The notes under the pieces are model-generated. The model saw nothing but the letters and a program-made list of their open reading frames with translations, was not told the origin of the DNA and did no database searches. DNA of 64,000 bases from Chaetorhynchus papuensis (Eukaryota; Chordata; Aves; Passeriformes; Rhipiduridae), in contig VWYX01000202.1 in assembly GCA_013396525.1 (NCBI GenBank), positions 310,001 to 374,000 of the forward strand, given 5' to 3'. How positions within the stretch are numbered: position 1 is the first letter of the stretch; the number at the start of each line of letters is the position of its first letter. Both the position numbers and the translations under genes were made by a program. Positions 39,401 through 51,400 of this stretch are shown in pieces.

Positions 39401-42400
39401 ACCAAGCCTCTGGCAGGCTCATACAGCACTAATTTACCAGCGGGAGAATGACTGAAATATCCAGGCAGAAACTGTGGAGAGGAAGCGTCTTGCAAGTGGG
39501 AATGAAAAGAAACATCTACACGTTGCTTGGCAATGGAATGTGTTTTGTTATTCTGCTGGGGAAAAGCAAACTGTGACTTCATATAGACAGAATTTCCTGG
39601 GGAAAAGAATTTTGGACCTAAAAAGAAGGATTAAATTTCATTATTCAGAGTATATGCGTAAAGGTTACTGTGTCAGATAACCCATGATCATTTAGGCTGG
39701 GATTCATTATGGATTATGATCATTCCCATCGATGCAAGTGAGCTTATTTCCAGTTCTGGATGTTGCCATGTCCTAGAAATATGAATTTTATTGCTGATCA
39801 CAGAAAGATGTTGGAATATGGGTGACAGAGCCTCATATGATGTGCAGTTTGGATAGTAGAGTTTAAATTAGCCTTTGCAACTATAAGGCATAAGACCACA
39901 GAAAACACGTAGATTTTTTTTCACCTGAAAACATGTGGATTACAGTCAAGTAATGTTTAACCATAAACTGTCAGGCTGGAATACAGCATAGCTGTGTCCA
40001 GAAAGCTTCCAGTGTGTGCAACAGCAAAAAAGTATGAAATCTAATTGATTAATTGCCTTGATTTCGATTTTATTTTTTAAAATAGCTTGCTTGATGTGCC
40101 AGTTTCATTAAATACATTAATTGCTTGTGGTTTGCAGTGTTTTCTGAGTGGAAAATGCCTTCCTGTTCATGGTGCCATGCAGCTGTTAGATCCTGAGGTG
40201 CCAATGGAATCAAACTCGTGTGTGTGCTTATCCCTTGTGTGACTGATTCACAGGTGATGACACAATGACAGGAGATGGAGGGGAGTACCTTAGGCCAGAA
40301 GACCTCCGGGAACTGGGAGATGACTCTTTGCCCAGCAGCCAGTTCTTAGATGGAATGAACTACCTGAGGTACAGCTTGGAAGGAGGACGCTCGGACAGGT
40401 ATTTGCCTGGTTACGTGACTTCTGTCGTGACAATTCTGCGCTTGTTTTGCTGTAAGTGTGTGAAATCCCTTTGCAGGGTCTCTGCTTGGGCTGCACTGGT
40501 CAGCATTTGTTTACTCAGTGTGTCAGCGGGGCAGTCACCACTTTGCAGGAGGAAGGTGTGGTCATCTTCACCTCCTGCTGTCACGAGTCAGGGGATGGGT
40601 GGACGGGGCTTTGAGAATCAGGTGAGCTGACTTTTTGGAGTGGTTTACTGGCTCAAGATATCAGGAAGGAGCAATGGACGTGGTCATTCTGCACTGGATT
40701 GGCAGTGAGTATGTTGTCAGCAAGCACATCCACTCTTTCTGATTCCTCATTATTGAGTTAGCAGGAAAGACAGTAATTGTCCTTCTACTGACACAACTGT
40801 AATAATAATAAAATAGAAACATTTCTGTGTTCAGTCCAGACAACGTACTGATTTGCTTATATCTTAACAAGTTGAACTTAAGCCTAGATGTCTTTGTGGA
40901 ATAATAATAATGCCTGTAGCTTTGATTTAATTTTTTTAAATTTTTTTTTTTTTTTTGGAGAATGTCATTATAGTCTACAAAGTATGCAGTTCCCTTCCCA
41001 AAAGGAGAGCCTTCATTAGTGAGCATAAGTGTAGGCTCAAACTGGCAGATGAACCCCCACAGTTCTAGTTCAGAATAGCCACCCAGGCATTCCTTGGTGT
41101 AATCAGCACTGTCTCCAGACTCACTGCCTTTAGAACTGGGGTACATGAAAGAGAATAAAAGAACAAAAGTTGAAATCTTGGCAACAGAATTTTGAAGCTG
41201 CCTCATTTTCCAGTCTTGGTCGTTATTCTGGCAGTGTTTCCGAAGCTCAGTGGAATCAGTAGGATCCGTTCTGTTTACTTGAGTAGGCTGTGAATTGCTT
41301 CTGGAACAAAAGATGTCAGGAAACAGTTTGGTTTGCCTCACAGCATGCGTAAATCCCATCATTCAGGTCCTACAAGTCTGGAGTCTTTGTTGGTTTTTAG
41401 TTCCAGTGAGTCCACTGAAAACAAAGTGACTGTGTGCCTTTTTAACTCTCAGAGGAAGTTTATGAACTACATCAGAATGCCTAAAATCAAAACCTTTTAT
41501 TCTTTCAAGGGTAACGTGGTTTGGGAGCTTTTTAGATTTTAAAATGTTATATACAAATGATGGCAGGCAAGCGTTAAGCCAGTTTAAGTTAAGCTCCCAT
41601 TTAGAATCTTTTAGCATTTAAATCTTGTCAGTGGATTTCAGTAGATTCTCGCTGACATGTCATTCATGTAGTTTATTTTGTGTCGTATGAAAATTATTTC
41701 AAACCTGTATCAAACAAAATTATATTGAAATGAAGCAAAATTCTAAAGGGAGAAATAAAGAAAGAAGGACATCTTTCTAATTCCATGGTCTCATCTTCTG
41801 TCACCTTAAGGTTACTGATTTTAAGAATTTTCACAGAGACTGCTTCATTTGTTTTGCATTTCCTTTAAATGTGATTTTCATTGCATTATAATGACTTTGG
41901 TTTATCAGGAAATTCAGTAAAGCAAAATAGTATTAGTAATCTAGACTCATGTAATTTTACGCATTAAACAATTTACTTTAAAAACATGTATTTTTCATTT
42001 GTAACCATCTTCCCTATTTATTTTATTTCTCTCTCCCCTTCATTTTTTCTTTTCCATATGCTTTCATTAGCATCATGCCCAGGTAGGTATTACATAGCAT
42101 GAACACCTGTTGTCTCTATCTCCTCCTGTGGCACCTGTCTCTGTTCATCCACTTTGGAGGCCTGCTGTATGCAGAAAGTTGAGCTGGAGACCCAGAGGAA
42201 TGGTGCTGCTGTTGAGAAACATTTTCAAGGTTGATTTATACAGTTTTCAGTGACACCAGGGTTTTTTCTCAGCTTCTGAAAGAACATATATAAATATACA
42301 CTTCTGTGTAAACAAGAGATATGTTCAACTGGACTAGAGCTCGTTAGGTCTCTGTCTAGGCTGGGAAGTGGGCGTGCACTGCAGATTAGAAACTTGGGGA

Positions 42401-45400
42401 TGCTGCTTCTACTTTCTGGATACCACCAGGGCCCTACTCAGGGCTTAGAGGTGGGTGATATGGGCCTGTGCACACAGGCAGGACACACTCTCGTGTTCAG
42501 GAGCTTTGCAGCATTCGTGGGTTCCACAGTTCTGTCTCTGGGGCTCAGTGCTGTTGGCCCCACAGCTCTTCAGATTTATCAGCCACATTTGAGAAGAATC
42601 TGTATTTAGATGTTGGTCTTGTGTCTGATTTACATAGGCTTTTTGTATTTAGTAGGATTCCTCAATACTTATGACAGTAATAAACAGTAAATTCCATGTT
42701 CGGTCTGTAAGTGGACTGTCATTTCAATCAGTACCTTCATTCCTAAGTCTGAGCAGCACAGACCTTTTAACTCCCGGTTTGCTCTTCATTGAGCTGGTCC
42801 AGTGCTCTACTTTTAAATTGAGTGTAACAGGAAATGTAAACTTGTAACTACCTGCAGACCTCAGTCATGAGTGTGCCTGCCCTGTCTGCAGATAAAGCCC
42901 ATCCCCCTGATGTATTTCTGAGAGCTTATGTACAGGTGCTACACAGTGAATAGCACTGGGCTGCTCATAGTGGTGGTAGTAGCAGTGAGGATGGACAGAA
43001 TCACCATGGGGATAACCAGCCAAATGCAGTTCAGGCTGCCCTTCATTTGGTGTCTATCCAGGATGTGGTGTTAGCTCAATAGCAGAACCTGCAGCTTGGA
43101 TGGTAACTCTCACGAGCATTGCATGGCTCAGCAAAGCGGTGCTGGAGGTGTCAAACATGGAAATGAACACAGGATAATGATGGCAAATGGGGTCTGCTAC
43201 TGAGGCTCATTCTTCAACCAAAGACAAAAAGTTCATTTTTGGTTTGCTTTTTTCTCAAGGCTTTCTGAAGGCTAATGATTGTGTGATGCCTACCTTTACT
43301 TCTAGTTTTGTACAATCCACCTGGGGTGCTGCACAGGTCATTGGTATAAGCCAATGATCAATGGCATTGATTATTCTTCAATGTCATATATTCTAATAAA
43401 AAAAGTAAACATTTGCTTCTATAAATGGATCCAAAAAATACTGAGTGAATGTAGCTTTTGTGAAAAAAGACTGTGGTTTGAATCAGATGGTATTTGATAA
43501 GCACTTAAAGCATTTGAAACTCATGTCTGTAATGAATGCATGACTTTTATTGCTAACTGCTGAAAATGAATTATCCCTTAAAACTCTGTGTGTCTGGATA
43601 AATGGCCTATTGTTCTGATCCAGCATGTTAGTCATTATGAGCACTACTCACGGATGTGTAAGCCAGGAACACAGAACTGCTTCCTTCAGCTATGGGTACG
43701 ATATTCCTCAAGGTCTACATCAACATCACAGAGTACATACACAACTTGAAGGTGGATGATCTGTTTTTAAAAATGACTGTTGTCATACTGCAGCTAGTGA
43801 ATATTGAAAGGACAAAACTCATGCTGTTTGGTAGCAGAAACCCCGTTTACCTGAATATATCCCTCTGTGGTGTCTTGTTGTTTTGCTTTTTGCTGGTGGA
43901 TACTGCAGTTAGATTCTGAGCCAATGCTTGGAAGCAGCTTATTTACTGCCTTGCACCTCTCATTGCTACAGCAACCAGTGCTCCGTAGAGCTGAGTGTGC
44001 TTACAGTGAGATCAGTGCTCACGCTGGGGCTGTCTCCCTGCAGATGCTGCTGGCATTCAGAGGAAGGTTCTGTTTTACACAGGAGCTTGCAGCTGGCTAC
44101 ACTTCACCTTGCTGTGTGTACCTTCCAGGGGACAGTGTCAGGCTTTCTGATTGACAATTTAAGGGGGAGAGAGTAGGTCCTAACAAAGCTTCAGAAAGAG
44201 TCATTCCAGCTTTTCTTCGGGTGGTAGCATTCTGGTTTTCCGTAGTGGTTTGCTTGTGTGATGCAGCAGAGAACTTCTCCAAAGAGCCTTACTTAACAGA
44301 AATGAATGCTCTTTATTAGAAGAAAACCATCACGCCACAAAGCCAAATCTGAAGTATTTGTGAGTATAAAATAAACTGTCATCTAGATTAATCTCTAGGT
44401 TCTGCATTTGGAAGCCACTTTTTGGCCCATGGTCAGCCAGGTGGCACAACACGGGCCTGTAAAGCTGTGTTTCCCCTGACTGTGCTCTGCTCCCCCTGGA
44501 AGCTGCATGGTGTTGCTAATAGCACGCTTTTCTCATTCTCCCACTCGATCTGTCATGGCACCTTTGCAACATCTTGTGTGCTGCTGATGCATTGCTCTGG
44601 CATCCTACCAACCTCCCAGCCTGCGGTCCTTCAGTTCCGACAGGTCCCACACTCTGAGCCACGCCTCCTACCTGCGCGACAGCGCCATGATCGACGACAC
44701 CGTGGTCATCCCCAGCCAGCAGGTGAGCAAACCTCTCAAACCTCCTTCTTGGCTGCATAGAAAATAGGGAAAGGTTGCACTGCAAATTGTTCTGCTGAGA
44801 CTGCGTGGTGTACGCTGTTTGGTTTGTTTGAGTACAAATCTCTCTATTTTCCGGGCATATTTAATGGCATATTGTGCTGTGCAGTATTGAACTCCAGTCC
44901 AAAAAAACCGGATAAGCTGTGTGAATATAGCACAGGGACTATGTTCTTAATGTTCTCCATTTTAACTGATGTTTGAATGTTGCTAACAGCCATCACGCTA
45001 AATATTCAGGGGATGTAATGAACTCACAGCCATTGTCCTAAAAGATACTGTGTTGAAACATGCTTGTAGTTAAAGAAAAAGAGATTTAGGAAATGCCTTC
45101 TTAGTTAAATCACAGCATTCATTTCACTGAGACCACTAACACAGGATTTTTTTAAGCAAATACAAAATAGTACAAGTGTTTCTTATATCTTAATGCTATT
45201 AGTACTCCTTTGTTTTTTTAAAAAAATGTTTAAATGCTTTAGGCACTACTATGCAAAATACATCTTATTTTTTTGTTCATTAATTGATTTCATTGTAGTA
45301 AAAACGGGGGTTTTTTTTGCTTCCCGAGGTAACAACTCTGGCCAAAGAAGCCGAAAGGAATTCATATCGCTTAAGCTGGGGCCCTGAAAACTTGGACAAT

Positions 45401-48400
45401 GTGGCTCTTTCTTCCAGCCCTATTCACTCAGGGTGAGTGTATCAATTAGCATTACACTAGAAAGTGAGACACAGAGTACCTGCAGTGGCAGCAGCTTCAA
45501 CTAATGCTTAACTAGGAGCTGTATTGTAATTCATTGCCTCCTGGAGCTGTCAATAAATTGTTATGATCTCTTAAGCTCTGACAACCAAGCCAGCCTGAAT
45601 ACCAAGGCTATTCACTGAAATCAGTGCAAGTCACTGAGCCCTCAGTCAAGTTCAAGGGGAATGAATGTGATAAATGACACGTACACACAGGCTTTTGTGT
45701 GCATTTTATGGAGAAATAAGTACAGTGCCTTTTAGTGTTAGTAATAATTGAGACCAAGGGCTTAATCACTCCAGATGGTGAGTACTTACCGTGCTGGTGG
45801 AGTAGTGGAGGTGCGCACTGGCTCCAGTGTTTGCCGTCTAAATTACGTGAATAGACGAGCAACCTGAACATCTCGTGCTTTGCACGTATCTGTCCGCTCT
45901 CTTCAGGTATTCTCACAACTGACTCTTTGTAAGTATTTGCATTTAGGCAAACTCACTGTCATGGCATAAGGCGGGTTAAAATGCAAGCCCAGCCAAGTTC
46001 ATACTTACAATCCTTATCCTGGCAGGCCTTGAAGTCTGTGACTGCATTTGTTTTAAATGCTCTTACTACTGCATTTTAAGTAATTTTAGTCTTCACACTG
46101 AATTCCACACTTGTGTCCTGCCGTCAGATTGCATGGGGAATGTGCAGATGAATTCAGAAGAAACTGGAGTGATTAAAAAGCATTTAATCTCTGTGGGCTC
46201 AGTACACAGCATGACTGGACAGCACAAGGGGAAAGATTATTTTCTTTAATCTCAAATGAGTTTGTCGCTATCCTACAGTCTGTATTTTCAAAAAATAGCA
46301 CTGGAGTCCTGTTTGGAATGACAGGCAGTCCTGACCTAGAGGAGGAACGATATTGCCAAATGGACTTGTGTGACATAGATGAGAAGTTTGTTAGCTGGTT
46401 GTAGGAGAGTTGATTGTAGGAGCGCTGTTTGGATTTCCTTCTCATGAGCTCCAAAACTAACAAATGAAATTAAAATTACTTAATATGTGGAGTATGTATG
46501 TGTTTATATATATGCTGGTATGAAAGCTTTAAAATTGCTTTGGTGCTTTATTCTGACCCTCAATAGTTTACAGATTTTTTCCAAAGGATGTATTAGTTTT
46601 CCCTTTCAGAAAGGTAGGTCTTTCCTGTGATTGCAGAGGATGAACTAAATACTTCCTAGAAGAGTGGCATTTATTTCCTGGATGTGCAGTCCTTTTTTGG
46701 TTTTCTTTTAAAAAAATATGAGTGATATGCCCATCTTTTGGGATGATCAGGATGCTAGCGGTAGGATAAAATATCTGATTTTAATAGGAGCAACGCTCTC
46801 TGCAGCCTTACGTGAAATAGTGACTTTTAACACAAATTGTGTTCTTCTTTCTATATATACACGCTAACCTGACACTAAATATTGTAATAAAGAAACTTTT
46901 AATAACAATTCCTCTGCTTTTGAAAAAGACTGTACAACACTTCATTTTTATCTTGTTCAGATTGGTCTGAGTCATTAAGTTATCCTAAACTGTTGGGGTG
47001 CATCTGTTCTCTTAGAAACGTACATTGACTACTAGAGTTTTGCTTCTAAGGCCTTACTTTAAAAGTGAAACAGTTGTAGAAGTTCGTGATTGTTGCAGTC
47101 ACTCTGTTGGAACAACAAATGTATTTGTGATTCATAGCCCTGTGGTCACCCACACTCCCCTCCCGGTGCAGACACACACTGTTAGTGCGTTCTTACCAAG
47201 CAGCAGCACTGCTGACATTTAAGGGGCATGCAGTGAAGTAGTCCTGAAAGAAAACTCTTAGAATTTTCAAAAAACTCCTAGCTAGACATTGTCAGTGGTC
47301 CTATGCAAGGGTGTGGCCTTGGTTTTGCCCAAGACACTGAAAATGTATTGAATTCAGATGGTGCTTTTATGAAATAATGCATCAGCAAAGTATTAGACAG
47401 TAATTTATTTGTTCCAAACTTAGTAAGTTTGTATTCTGTACAATCTGAGGAGAGAAATCTGAGGAGAGAAATGACACTTCTCTCCTCCACCACTCCAGCT
47501 GAGAGCCCCAAATTGCTGTAGGGTTCTTACTGATCTCCCATTGTAGGGAAGCGTTTCTGTGGATCACAGTGTAACACACCCTAGGCAAAAGGATAAATTC
47601 ACAGAGAACTGGTCTCTTCATGTGGAACTTCACAGGCACATATTTCAGCCTTTGCATAACAAACCAAAACTTCTTCCGTGTCTGAAATTGCAGAAGGGAA
47701 AATGTTTTAACTACTCATTTAAAATTTAAATATAACTGTTCCTTCAATATGTTGATAATTTCATCAGGAAGGAGAAGAAGTAAGTTCTTTGGTCAGAGTT
47801 TTTGGCAACCATTTTGAAACCCCAAAAATATTTCTCTCCTAAGAGGTAACATTCTTGTGAGGCTCAAAATCTCAACATAAAGGTCTCTTGGTCATTTTAC
47901 ACAGCTGACAAGTTTCCAAATAGTTTCCTACTTTGGCTGAAGAAAAAAGAATAAATTCCTGCACATAAACTCCCTTTCAGCAAATGAGATTTGCTTCTCC
48001 TCATAAAACTACTTGATCTTACATATTGAGCAAAGTCAAAGATCTCTGAGTATGCCAAAAAGTTTGGGTGCTAAATATCCAATAAGATTGAGTTTTATGA
48101 TTTTGCTTGGCAATATTAGGGCATATCATTTATCATTTCCTGCTGGAATGTGAGAGACAGAACTACTGCCTGCATAAATGCAAATGGGATCTCACAGTTT
48201 TAGTCTCATACCACACAGTATCCTATTGTGGAAGAACATGTGTATTTCTTTTAAGTTGGAAGGCAAAAAAATCACTGAACTGAAAGATTAGCAGCGTTTA
48301 GACATCGCTTGGCATGTCCCATAAGAGTATGCATGAATGGTGAAGATAAGGGTGACAGTAAGATTTCTGAAGCATTAACGGTGTGCAAAACTGTTGTTCT

Positions 48401-51400
48401 CGTACCTGTGTTCTGGTGATACACTGAAATTAGTTGTAAAGATGATATTTCTGAGAAATTTCCCGACAGCTGTGTAGAGGCACAGTAGCTAAGACAGACA
48501 ATCTGACGTGCTGTCGGGATCATGGCACTGTGAGGAAGGAGCTTTGGGTCTGTGCTTTGATATTAACTTGATTCTTGTTACTCTGGAACAGATACGCAGC
48601 AGCTCTGCAGGCTTTCCAACTCTGACTCACAGCAAAACCCCTGCTTGATGAAAGATCTTGATTTCTTTTATATAATTTGCTGAAGAAGTCCCTATTTGAC
48701 TAATGGGTGGTCAGAATGTATCACTACTTGTATCTTGAAATAAATTAAACAGTTGGGATATTATTGGTGATTTTAACTTGCTGGAAGTTGTTGTTTCCAT
48801 CAATGAAAAGATGAGGGATTGGGCAGCTCGTACTGTGACAAATAATGTTAATTATCATTCTTAGCTGCATTTCTGCAAAAAAGGAGGCTGGATCCTTGCT
48901 AACAAGGTAAACAAAATATATTTCAAGTGTTGTATTTTGAATCCATAATATTTTTTTTCCCAATGTGAGATTGATTTCCTGGAAATCGTTATGGAAACAG
49001 GACCTGGCAGCGAGCAGCTGATAGTCATTTCTTAAATCTGAAAGTCTAAATGATTTCAAATTATGCTGTAACTTTATGACCTTTGTTCGGAAAGTTACAA
49101 TGAGGAAAAACAGTGAGTGTGTTTCATTAATAGCAAAGCATGTTAATGGAAGAAAATGGCAGTGGAGATCCATATAATAAAAAGGGACATTGGAAAACTA
49201 ATTGTCCATGTGACACTAAGTGATTACTAAGAGCCTAAACAGGTCAAAGTGAGAGTTTGAAATTTGTCATTTTGAAGAACAAAAGGAGGACAAGAAACAT
49301 GTTGGTATTGATAGAGGATTTTAAGAAAGGGAAAACATGATTTATTGTGCTATCAGGAACACTGGCTGGAATTACTTGAGGTTCCTTACCCTTTGATATC
49401 CCATGGTCCACGTTTTAGGCGTGGATACCTAAACCAAGCAGCATTTCCCCACGTCTGCTTCTGAAAGTTTCACTTGGAATCCAGTTGTGCATTTTAGGTG
49501 TCTGGCTTCCAGCGTGAGAATGTCCCTAGAGAAACCAGATCCCTCCAGATTTACTGCTGTACTGGTAGTGTCCACTTGGAACTGATGGTGTTTATGTAGG
49601 CTTATTTTCCATACTCACTTCTACCTTCCCACATGTGATGAATATGCATATGTATGTATATGTTCATGTGTTTGGTTTAGAAATCTGTTTCATTTTTCCA
49701 GTATTTCATTTAACTCATTCTTTTTTTTCCCCCTTTCTTTTTTCCTTTTTGATGTTAAACCATCTATTCTATTACAGATGCTCTTCTCCATGTCTTGATC
49801 TTGACAACAGCAGGTGAACTTCTGCATAATTTCTTTCTTTAATACATTGCACTTCTCACCCACCCTATTTATCCTCCCCTCTTACCTCACTTCAGGATGC
49901 TTTAGTGTTTTGATAGTGCACATTAGCCAAGAGAAAAAACGAATCTAACCAGCAGTAATAGTTACATATGGCACTACTTTTCTCCTATAGCAAGTGTCCA
50001 CTTTCTCCCATCTGCTCTGTCATCTGTAACACAACAATTCTGGACACTTAATAAGCCCACTGCAAAAAGTCTTAACAAAGCTCCTTATACCATCCTAGAT
50101 TGTTTTAACCATTGATGTATTCACCAATACCTTTTCTTTGTTGGTGGCATGGTTTAATATTAATATTTAAAGCAGTAATCCGTCCCCAATAATTCAACAC
50201 AAACCACTGTAATTATTCTGTTACCAATTGGGCCTTTTATCTCACTTGTCTGTATAAAGAATATTGCAGAGCCACTCTCTAAGCCATGTTTTCCAAAATG
50301 TGCCACCGTATTTGAACTAGTAGAATAACAGCCCAGACTTAGTATGTCCTATGTTTCATGCCACACGTATTTTTTGTGTGACAGTCAATCAGTGCTTGAA
50401 CCACTGGCACATTGCATCCTGCACAGAGCACCTGAGGCTGAACCTTCCCAAAGGAGCTTATCTTCCTTTGGCAAACTGAGTGTTAATTGGCACAGTACCT
50501 CTCTACCTCCTTTGGCCTGACCCTAGAATGGTGAAAATTGCCTTAAATATTAAGGTCTGCAAAATTATACAGTGGCTAATTAAACCCCCAAACTACAAAC
50601 TCATATTCTTAGGCCATGTCACTGAATTTCTCAGCAGCTGACTAATGCAGCGAAGAGAATGTTGTCACAAGTTAATATTGTAGTGGTTTCCTATTGTAAT
50701 GGTTAGGATCATGTTTTTTGTCCTCCTGGAATGTGAATTTTGCCTTGTTTCTGGATGGCCTAGTTGCAGCCTGCTGGAAAGCACTCTGAGGTAGTTGAAT
50801 GACTTTGCTGTTCACTTCAGTGGGAGCTGGATCAAGGCCTTTTTTCTGAGTGTCAGCCTCTCTCTGGTTTCCTTCTCCCACTGAACACTTTCCAATGGCT
50901 GAAGCACCCTGGTTGTTTGTTTCTGCTTCTCACACTGCGACTAACACTGAATGCTGCTATCTCCTTGTTTCCCAGTTTCTTTTATAAATTGAGATATTGT
51001 GTGCTGAAAAGTTTTTGACTGTGTCTACACTGGGTGTGCTCTGGTTGGAGCTGTGTTCCCTGCTACCCGCCGAGCGCATGTGTGCCTGCCCAGCTGCTCG
51101 GGAAGAGCAACCGTGCCCGAGCCTGACGTATGGAAGTGGTGGTGGAGACTTTGCCTCTTTTGGTTCCGTGTGTTCCAAGAACTGTTGCCTGTCCTAGAAA
51201 GCCCCCTCAGCTGCTGGGTTTGCATGGCTCTCCCAATGGCTCTGCAGAATGAGCGCCCCCACGCTTGCGGTCGCGGCCGCCTGAAACTGTGCCTCTGCAA
51301 AGCTCTGGACACAACAGGGACTCCTCACAAAGCACGCAACAAGCGGCTTCCTTCACCCCCCCAGCACTGACACATCCAGTTCCCAGAGTCTTTGTTCATC

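Larger units (their letters stand above)
33831..40253 (+). other. Long intron (6.4 kb) containing an optional exon and a decayed copy
   Basis: Donor GTGAGC, acceptor gtgactgattcacag. It contains the candidate cassette exon at 35184 and the relic at 35611-35670. The rest is AT-rich with nothing further recognised. Confidence 0.75.
40399..44619 (+). other. Intron (4.2 kb) with a microexon and a long antisense open frame
   Basis: Donor GTATTT, acceptor accaacctcccag. It contains the 12-nt microexon at 42071 and, on the minus strand, an open frame of 233 codons (40661-41362) interrupted by a poly-A-like run. No further exon recognised. Confidence 0.75.
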
